Below are positions 58,089 to 64,000 of a stretch of 64,000 nt of DNA, one piece after another. The stretch covers positions 1-64,000 of the forward strand of contig CAITUY010000215.1 of assembly GCA_903895695.1 (NCBI GenBank), written 5' to 3'. The number at the start of each line of letters is the position of its first letter. Position 1 is the first letter of the stretch. This stretch comes from an uncultured bacterium (lineage in GTDB: Bacteria > Verrucomicrobiota > Kiritimatiellia > CAIKKV01 > CAITUY01). Under the pieces are notes generated by a model. That model was not told where the DNA came from and searched no databases. It worked only from the letters and a program-made list of their open reading frames with translations. The translations under genes were made by a program, and so were the position numbers.

Positions 58089-59660
58089 TTACCGTCTCCG
58101 GATGTACGCCCACATCGCCAGGGCTTCGCGGACACGCAGGGCAAGGGCCAGTCCTACGAAAGCGACGAGCCCGAATCCCGCCGCCACCGCCAACCGCATC
58201 GCGAGGAAGCCGGCTGTCACCATTTTCCCTGCGGCCGCAGGTGTCGGGAATCCGTGCGCCAGTGCCGCATAGCTGGCGTGCACAATGAACGCCATGGCAA
58301 TTGCCGCGGCCACCATCTTCGCGCCGAACGCCAGGTTCTCGCCCAGCCGCAAGTCGCCCAGATGTCGCTTGAGCAGGAAGAAAAGGATGGCCACCTTCAG
58401 CGTCTTGCTGACCGCTGTGGCCAACGCAATGCTGCGATGCTGCATGCTGCCCTGAAGGGTGATGACGAGCCCCACGTGCACGATCACGCACAATACCCCC
58501 ACGACCGCCGGCGTCATGGTGTCCTGCGCTGAGAAATAGAAACGCATCAGGATGATCTCCAATGCAAGTGCCGTGAGGGCGGCGGCGAAATAGAGCAGCG
58601 GCCCCGCCGTCAGCGCCACGGAGTCCATCCCGAACTTGCCGCGCTCGAAGGCCAGTTGCACCACGGGGACGCGGAGGACCATCAGCGCCACGGAAATCGG
58701 GATAAAAAACAACGCCATCGAACGCGACGCGCCCATTACGGCATCGGTCGTCTTGCGCCGGTCGCCGCCTACATTGAGATCGGAGAAGAACGGGTAAATC
58801 ACGATGCCGACCGCGAATGGCACGAGCAGGACGAGCGTATCGGTCAAGCTCTTGGCGTAGCCAAGACTGGACGCAAAGCCTGCGCCCATGCCGGAGGCAA
58901 ACCAGTAGTCGATCATGGTGCGGCCCTGGGCAATCAGGATGGAGGCCAGCGTGGGCGGAATCAACCAGCCGAATTTCCTGAGCAGCGGGTCGTTCCAGTC
59001 CACGGACAGGCGCAGAAACTTCAACTTCGAGCGCAGTCCCCACACCAGCACGGCCAAGCATGCGACGGCGCCGGCCACCACGGCCAGGGCCAGCCCGGTG
59101 ATGCCCAGCAAGGGACACAGCACCACCATCACGACGATCACCAGGAGTTTATTCACTGTCTCCGCGAAGGCCGGCAACGCGAATCGCTTATCTGCATTGA
59201 AGATGAGCGTGGAGAGCGAAAACAACGACATGAAGCAGGCGGCGGGCAGCATGATCCTGACCAGTTTCGTTGCCAGGACATCGGTCTGCTCCGAATGGAA
59301 GTTGGAGAGCGCCCGCACCATCCAGGGAGCCGCGACAATCCCCGCGGCAACCGCGATCGCCACGACCGTCACAGTCAGCGTGACTACGGCCCCGGTGAAA
59401 CGCCACGCCGCCGGTTCGCCCTGCGTCTCCTTGCGCTCGACGAAGAGCGGCAGGAAAGGCGCCAGCAGCTTGTGCGGGACGATCATGAAGGTGAAGACAA
59501 TGCTGCTGAATGCGAAGGTGTACGCGTCAGCCGAAACCCCGGTCCCGAACTGGTGCGCGACCACCAGTTTCTGAAGGAATCCGCTGAACCGCCCCAGGAG
59601 CGAGAAGGCGCTGATGACCAGCGCCCCTACCATGACTTTTCTGCCAAAAGAGTGTGTCAT
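58089..59660 (-). CDS. MurJ/MviN-type lipid-linked glycan flippase
   Basis: 523 residues with about fourteen membrane helices. The MurJ family text is clear: LLGRFSGFLQKLVVAHQFGTGVSADAY at the start, FNADKRFALPAF near residue 165, KFGWLIPPTLASILIAQGRTMIDYW near 247 and FFSDLNVGGDRRKTT near 286. MurJ flips lipid II; relatives inside sugar clusters act as Wzx-like exporters of other undecaprenyl-linked glycans. Here it is embedded among glycosyltransferases (ATG overlaps the upstream stop, ATGA at 59657-59660), so a polysaccharide role is more likely than peptidoglycan. I leave the symbol blank for that reason. Confidence 0.85.
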   Translation of the reverse strand: MTHSFGRKVMVGALVISAFSLLGRFSGFLQKLVVAHQFGTGVSADAYTFAFSSIVFTFMIVPHKLLAPFLPLFVERKETQGEPAAWRFTGAVVTLTVTVVAIAVAAGIVAAPWMVRALSNFHSEQTDVLATKLVRIMLPAACFMSLFSLSTLIFNADKRFALPAFAETVNKLLVIVVMVVLCPLLGITGLALAVVAGAVACLAVLVWGLRSKLKFLRLSVDWNDPLLRKFGWLIPPTLASILIAQGRTMIDYWFASGMGAGFASSLGYAKSLTDTLVLLVPFAVGIVIYPFFSDLNVGGDRRKTTDAVMGASRSMALFFIPISVALMVLRVPVVQLAFERGKFGMDSVALTAGPLLYFAAALTALALEIILMRFYFSAQDTMTPAVVGVLCVIVHVGLVITLQGSMQHRSIALATAVSKTLKVAILFFLLKRHLGDLRLGENLAFGAKMVAAAIAMAFIVHASYAALAHGFPTPAAAGKMVTAGFLAMRLAVAAGFGLVAFVGLALALRVREALAMWAYIRRR

Positions 59661-60970
59661 ATCATTTCAAACAACGCCGCCAAGGGGGCGACATTGCGTT
59701 CCAAGTCGAAAAGTTCCATTGCCAGAGCCCTGCCCGAAAGACCGAGTATCCGACACCGCTCGTTGTTCTTCAATAACTCTTCGAGCCGGACCGCGAGCGC
59801 CCCAGCGTCATCCGGTGACACGAGCAACCCGGTCTTCCCGTCTTCAACCGCCTCTGGAATCCCCCCAACCGGCGTCGAGACCACCGGAACCCCGGCCGCC
59901 ATGGCCTCCAGAATGGCATTCGGTAGACCGTCCCGATCGCCGTCCGGAGCTATGGTGCAGGGCAGGGCGAAAACGCGGGCTTCATGCAGCAGGCCGGCCA
60001 CTTGCGCCTGCGATTGTTCCCCGGCCAAAGTCACCTGGTCAGCGAGCCCCGCCTGGGCAATCGCGAGCTCCAGTCGGTGCCGTTCAGGCCCCTCGCCCGC
60101 GATCACGCACCGGCATGCCGTCCCGCGCTCGCGGAGAATGCGACATGCCTCAACGAGGGTCGCGAACCCTTTCTTCGGCTGCAGGCGGCCCACGGCGGCA
60201 ATCAACGGCCCGCGGTTGTAGGTTGGGAGGTCGCGAATAAGCGGCACTCCGTGCGGGATCACGTGCAGATCACCCGCTCCCTCCCCTGTCCTACGCCGGA
60301 TCTCCCCGGCGCCGTACCGGGTACAGACCGCCACGAACCGGGCTGACCGGACCTTGCCCGCCAGCAACCGGGATGACTGCAAATGGATGTCGGCCGCATG
60401 CGCGCTGATGCTGAATTCACAGGCCATCAGCGTGCTCATCATGCGCGCCACGTCGGCGGGCATGGACGCGAAGTGCGCATGCACATGCGAGGCCCCGAAG
60501 CGAATCGCCTCGCGGGCAAAAGCCGCCGCGGTCGGAACATTGCGCAGGCAGTGGAGCATCACGAGCGGATGCCGCGCTGTCGCGACTATCGTCAACCCGA
60601 TCGCGCGGGCCAAGCGCCCGGGATAGCGGGTCGCGAAGTACCCGACCGCCGCCAGGGCTTCGGCGCCCAGAAACGCGGGCCGGTAACGCACCGCCGATAG
60701 CAAGGGCCGGGCCTCCTCATGCAGCAGGCCGGGAGACGGCGGTGCACCACCCGCCCCGGTGTTGTCGTTCCAGGCCCTCGGAGCGGCGCCGCTTCCGGCG
60801 CCGGCCGGACACGGAAGCGCGTCCGCTCCCGGAAACGCCGCTGATGAGGAACAGCCCGTCAGCGCGTATATCCGCAATTCGAACCCGCGCCGGCGCAGCT
60901 CCAGCATCTCGCGCAGGATAAACGTTTCACTGAGCGACGGGAATTCGCCCAGCACGTAAGCCAGCTTCAT
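59657..60970 (-). CDS. GT4-type glycosyltransferase
   Basis: 437 residues from ATG 60970, which has GGGAGG nine bases upstream and overlaps the stop of the gene before it by four bases. KLAYVLGEFPSLSETFILREM is the typical start of colanic-acid-type GT4 enzymes (WcaL-like). ASHVHAHFASMPADVARMMS near residue 160, GRLQPKKGFATLVEA near 262 and DRDGLPNAILEAMAAGVPVVSTPVGG near 340 complete the GT-B fold. Its product is probably the last soluble sugar transfer before flipping, since the flippase gene is coupled downstream. Confidence 0.9.
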   Translation of the reverse strand: MKLAYVLGEFPSLSETFILREMLELRRRGFELRIYALTGCSSSAAFPGADALPCPAGAGSGAAPRAWNDNTGAGGAPPSPGLLHEEARPLLSAVRYRPAFLGAEALAAVGYFATRYPGRLARAIGLTIVATARHPLVMLHCLRNVPTAAAFAREAIRFGASHVHAHFASMPADVARMMSTLMACEFSISAHAADIHLQSSRLLAGKVRSARFVAVCTRYGAGEIRRRTGEGAGDLHVIPHGVPLIRDLPTYNRGPLIAAVGRLQPKKGFATLVEACRILRERGTACRCVIAGEGPERHRLELAIAQAGLADQVTLAGEQSQAQVAGLLHEARVFALPCTIAPDGDRDGLPNAILEAMAAGVPVVSTPVGGIPEAVEDGKTGLLVSPDDAGALAVRLEELLKNNERCRILGLSGRALAMELFDLERNVAPLAALFEMI

Positions 60971-62103
60971 GCGGATCGCCTCCCGGCCGCGACCTCGGCA
61001 TACACGGCCTCGGTGGCGGCGGCCGTCCGGGCCCACGAGAACCCCGCCGCATGGCGCAGTCCCCGAGCGATCAGGTCCGTCCTGACCTCACGCCGCGTCA
61101 GCACGGCATCCATGGCTTCGGCAATCTCGGCGGGCCGCAATGGGTCGACCACGAGAGCCGCGCTGCCGGCGATCTCCGGCAGCGCGCCACGGTCCGATAC
61201 AATCACGGGCGTCCCGCACGCCATGGCTTCCAGCGGCGGCAGGCCGAACCCCTCGTAAAACGACGGGAATACGAACAACTCGGCGCCGCGGTAGAGCGCG
61301 GGCAACAGTTCCGCCGGCACGAAGCCAGGCAAAAACACCCTGTTCCCGAGGCCGCTTACACGTATCGCCCGCTCCACCTCGGCACGGTCCCACGACGGTG
61401 CGCCCGCGATAACGAGCCGATGCGGCAGGTCCCGCCGTTGTCGCAGCAGGTGGAACGCTTCGACCAGACGGGGCAAGTTCTTCTTCGGCTCGAGCCCGCC
61501 GACATGCAGGATATAGGGACCGGTCAGCCCATACGTCGCCTGCAAACGCTGCGCGGCGTCCTCGTCCTGCAGGACGCCGAACCGGGCCTCGATTCCAAGC
61601 GGGATGATGCGAATTCGGTCCGCAGCCCACGGCATGAACCGTTCGACGTCCCGGCGGGTTACTTCGGACGGTACAATGACCGCGGCGGCCCGCCGGACGG
61701 AAGGTGGAAGCAGAAGACGGTAGTGCCAGCGGTTGCCAGGCGTGCAGAGAGCGGGATGCGAGAGGGCGAGCGTATCGTAGAGCGTCAGCACCACAGGCAC
61801 CGGGGCCAGCACCGGAGCCACGTAACCGGGTGCATGCAGCAGGTCGAACCTGCCGCGAGAAAGCGCTGCGGAAAACGCGGTCTGCTGCCAGAGGATGCGG
61901 AGCGCCCGGTACCGCACGGGCCAGCGAGTAGCCAGTACGCGGAACAACGGCGAAACCACCGTTCCGCTCGTGGGATCAACAGAGGCGAACAGGGTGTAAT
62001 CGTGATTCCCAGCCGTCGCCAGGGCCTGCACAAGATTCGCGATCGAGCCTTCCACGCCCGAGGAACGGCGCCCGAGCAACATGCCGTCAATGGCGATGCG
62101 CAT
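60967..62103 (-). CDS. GT4-type glycosyltransferase
   Basis: 378 residues from ATG 62103 (MRIAIDGMLLGRRSSGVEGS), with GGAGG upstream. It overlaps the upstream gene by 17 bases. GT4 signatures: HVGGLEPKKNLPRLVEAFH near residue 195 and FPSFYEGFGLPPLEAMACGTPVIVSDRGALPE near 275, the EGFGLPxLEA motif being typical of mannosyltransferase-like members. The exact sugar is unknown. The downstream glycosyltransferase overlaps its stop. Confidence 0.92.
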   Translation of the reverse strand: MRIAIDGMLLGRRSSGVEGSIANLVQALATAGNHDYTLFASVDPTSGTVVSPLFRVLATRWPVRYRALRILWQQTAFSAALSRGRFDLLHAPGYVAPVLAPVPVVLTLYDTLALSHPALCTPGNRWHYRLLLPPSVRRAAAVIVPSEVTRRDVERFMPWAADRIRIIPLGIEARFGVLQDEDAAQRLQATYGLTGPYILHVGGLEPKKNLPRLVEAFHLLRQRRDLPHRLVIAGAPSWDRAEVERAIRVSGLGNRVFLPGFVPAELLPALYRGAELFVFPSFYEGFGLPPLEAMACGTPVIVSDRGALPEIAGSAALVVDPLRPAEIAEAMDAVLTRREVRTDLIARGLRHAAGFSWARTAAATEAVYAEVAAGRRSA

Positions 62104-63262
62104 GGGTCCCCTCCGTGCCAAGGAGTTCGTCGTAGATTGTCGCGATCTGCTGCACGGTTTGGAGAATAGCAAAATCCCGTTCAACTCGCAGCCGGGCTGC
62201 AGCCCCCAACCGTGCGGCCAACCCCGGGTCACGGATCAGGGTCAGCACCGCCGCCGCCAGCTCCGCAGGTGTCGCCGTCGGTGAGAGGAGGCCGTCAACC
62301 CGATCGCGAATGATCTCGCCCGGGCCGCAGGCATTGACCGCCACGACGGGCTTGCCAGCGGCCATGGCCTCCAAGACGACGCGGCCCAGCGGCTCGCGCT
62401 CCACCGGGTGTACGAACACATCCAGTCCGGCTAATAGGGCGGCCGCATCGGGCCGCTGTCCCGTGAATGTCAGACGCGAGCCCAGACCGAGCTCCGCCAC
62501 ACAGGCTTGCAGTTCGTCGCGGTACGCCCGATGCTCGTCAAACAAGTCGCCGCCAACAATCACAAATCTTGCCGCGGAAATCTGCGCGGCAATCAGCGCC
62601 GCGCATTCAATAAACGCGCGCTGGCCCTTCCACGGCACCAACTGCCCGATCATGCCGATCACCGGCGCCTCGGTTGACCAGCCAAACTCAGCCCGAGCCG
62701 CTGCCCGGGCCGCAGGTGTCACCGGCTCTGGAATCGCGATGCGACTGCATACGACGTGCAGAGTTGCCGAGTCACGGACGTAACGCGAGACATGCCGACG
62801 CACGCATTCGGAGATCGCGAGCGTCCGCGTCGCATGGCGCCCCATCCAGTGTCCGAGCGGCCCCAACGACACCAGGTCGCGCGTGTGCCAGATGCAAGGC
62901 ACTCCGGCCCGCCGCGCAGCCGGGCCGGCGTAAAGTTGGGCCGTGTTGCTGTTGGCATGGACCAAATCAATGCGTTCGGCGCGGATCAACGCGGCCAACT
63001 GGCGCGACACATCGAGGACGCTCACCGCGGCGCCCACCAGTCGGAACGGATTGAACGTCTTCCGAAGGCGCCTCAGGGGCAAGAAATGGCACGGCACGCC
63101 GCAGCCTGCAAGCAATTCAGCCAACTCCCCTGCCCCCGGGATAACCGCCACCGGGCCGAACCGCGCCCGGTCGAGACGTCGAAGCAAATCGACCAGACTC
63201 AGTTCCGCGCCGCTGACGCGTGACACGTGGTTAACGAAAAGGATGCGTCTTGGCGCGCTCAT
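62087..63262 (-). CDS. GT4-type glycosyltransferase
   Basis: 391 residues from ATG 63262, which overlaps the stop of the hydrolase gene (ATGA at 63259-63262). RRILFVNHVSRVSGAELSLVDLLRRL is the acceptor-side start. VHANSNTAQLYAG near residue 105, GMIGQLVPWKGQRAFIECAA near 208 and HPVEREPLGRVVLEAMAAGKPVVAVNACGPGE near 285 are the GT4 donor elements. It probably acts early in assembly of the same glycan. Sugar and linkage are unknown. Confidence 0.9.
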   Translation of the reverse strand: MSAPRRILFVNHVSRVSGAELSLVDLLRRLDRARFGPVAVIPGAGELAELLAGCGVPCHFLPLRRLRKTFNPFRLVGAAVSVLDVSRQLAALIRAERIDLVHANSNTAQLYAGPAARRAGVPCIWHTRDLVSLGPLGHWMGRHATRTLAISECVRRHVSRYVRDSATLHVVCSRIAIPEPVTPAARAAARAEFGWSTEAPVIGMIGQLVPWKGQRAFIECAALIAAQISAARFVIVGGDLFDEHRAYRDELQACVAELGLGSRLTFTGQRPDAAALLAGLDVFVHPVEREPLGRVVLEAMAAGKPVVAVNACGPGEIIRDRVDGLLSPTATPAELAAAVLTLIRDPGLAARLGAAARLRVERDFAILQTVQQIATIYDELLGTEGTHAHRH

Positions 63263-64000
63263 TGCGACATGTAACGACGCCGAATCCACGCCTCCGAGAG
63301 ATCCAGCACCTCGCGCTCCCAGGCGATCGAATAGAAACTGTGATTGGCACCTTCAATGTCGTGCCATTCGTGCACGATATTGGCATCGCGGCAGAGGGCC
63401 GTGTAACCTGCCTTGGCGGCTGGGGTCTCCGGATCGTTGGACCCGTAGATAAAGAGCACCGGACCGCGATAGCCGCGCCATTGCGCCAGCCAGCGGGTCT
63501 CGTCCTCGATCTCCCGCCGGCTCGCAGTCTCCTCGTTCGTCACGGCCTTGCGAACCATGCGCATGTTTACGCGGAAGGTAATCAGCTTGCGCCATGTCTC
63601 GGGTCGGAGCAGCTTGCGCGCGTAGGTTCGCAAGGCGCCGGCTGATTTCCGGGTTTGGCCGGTCACGCCGCGCATGGGGCCCATGGGCTCGGCGGACCAC
63701 AAGGCCAGGCCGCCCACTCGCGGATCGGCCGCCGCCGTTGCGACCGCCACCTTGCCGCCGGAACAAATCCCAAGCAGCACAAGCGGCCGACCCGGATAAC
63801 GCGCCGCGACCAGGTCGAGCGCCGCCCGGGTGTCCTCGATCATCCCGCGGATGGTAGCCGCGGCGGCGACACCTTCGCTGTCGCCGCGTCCTCGAAAATC
63901 AAAACGTAAACAGGCGCACCCGAGGACGGCCAATCGACGAGCCAGCGGCACGAACATGCGGTGCGGCCCAATGCGCGACCCGGCCCAACCATGCAGAAAG
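63259..64000 (-). CDS. Alpha/beta hydrolase (5' end outside window)
   Basis: The frame is open through the right edge, so the start is not in the window; 246 residues are visible. The visible part begins FLHGWAGSRIGPHRMFVPLARRLA, with the oxyanion-hole HGW. Then come RFDFRGRGDSEG, the nucleophile elbow LLGICSGGKVAVATA (G-I-C-S-G-G, Ser as candidate nucleophile), VLFIYGSNDPETP (acid) and GANHSFYSIAWE (His). This resembles exosortase-associated and peptidase-like hydrolases of polysaccharide clusters. It could de-esterify a glycan or another ester; the substrate is unknown. It is the upstream gene of the glycosyltransferase operon. Confidence 0.85.
   Translation of the reverse strand, partial: FLHGWAGSRIGPHRMFVPLARRLAVLGCACLRFDFRGRGDSEGVAAAATIRGMIEDTRAALDLVAARYPGRPLVLLGICSGGKVAVATAAADPRVGGLALWSAEPMGPMRGVTGQTRKSAGALRTYARKLLRPETWRKLITFRVNMRMVRKAVTNEETASRREIEDETRWLAQWRGYRGPVLFIYGSNDPETPAAKAGYTALCRDANIVHEWHDIEGANHSFYSIAWEREVLDLSEAWIRRRYMSQ

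Noticed and set aside
58656..62169. Plus-strand frames at 58656-60221 and 61051-62169
   Set aside because: Antisense to the flippase and glycosyltransferases; rich in Arg and His and without motifs.

Overview
This is a 64 kb piece of a GC-rich bacterial chromosome with no rRNA, no CRISPR array and no intact transposon. The gene content suggests the PVC superphylum, most likely Verrucomicrobiota or Kiritimatiellota. The signs are giant secreted repeat proteins (lamin-tail/DUF11 and RCC1/BACON-like), a DUF1573 protein, a MtaA-like uroporphyrinogen-decarboxylase-family protein, Npt/ATP-ADP-translocase-like MFS permease, LpxA (so a Gram-negative envelope) and several families of short palindromic repeats between genes. 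The phylum is an inference from gene families; no marker gene was compared.

Layout. (1) 1-7916, minus: the first 2,638 or more residues of a giant secreted lamin-tail + DUF11 protein whose end lies left of the window, with a strong sigma70-like promoter. (2) 8212-14868, mostly plus: DUF1573 protein, Fe-S aldo/keto reductase, a DUF47-Pit phosphate uptake pair, a papain-like protease (minus), a zinc-ribbon membrane protein and a PfkB sugar kinase. (3) 14957-21705, minus: a GH13_18 phosphorylase and GH20 hexosaminidase pair, a small secreted protein, tRNA-Leu(GAG), and an enolase-FtsB-like-lipoprotein operon. (4) 21868-25618: a one-chain MmeI-type restriction-modification gene that starts exactly where a RelE/YafQ-like toxin gene is cut off, then an EEP-fold nuclease. 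(5) 25835-32690: housekeeping genes (pyrF, lpxA, radC, tadA), an unusual exported DnaQ-fold exonuclease, an O-antigen-ligase-like protein and a membrane-anchored PP2C-like protein lacking a metal ligand. (6) 32905-46167, minus: a 4,420-residue exported protein built of eight near-identical super-modules, each holding exactly seven RCC1-type blades, i.e. eight predicted seven-bladed propellers in a row. (7) 46323-54738: an Npt-like permease, a small membrane protein, a UroD-family protein followed by an APH-fold pseudokinase, RecQ, a frameshifted hypothetical gene, a possible attC-like site, a MazF/ribbon-helix-helix toxin-antitoxin pair and a cardiolipin synthase. (8) 54900-64000, minus: a surface-polysaccharide cluster of an alpha/beta hydrolase (cut by the window), four GT4-type glycosyltransferases, a MurJ/Wzx-type flippase, a small exported carbohydrate-binding-like protein and an O-antigen ligase, many with stop/start overlaps.

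How it fits together. Much of the window serves the cell surface: two giant exported proteins, a polysaccharide assembly operon with flippase and ligase, a second ligase-like gene, and LpxA for lipid A. The rest is ordinary metabolism with small defence or mobile islands (MmeI-type enzyme, toxin-antitoxin pair, toxin remnant). The strongest unusual object is the eight-propeller protein. Other points worth checking are two degenerate signalling enzymes (PP2C-like and APH-like), the exported exonuclease and the attC-like hairpin.
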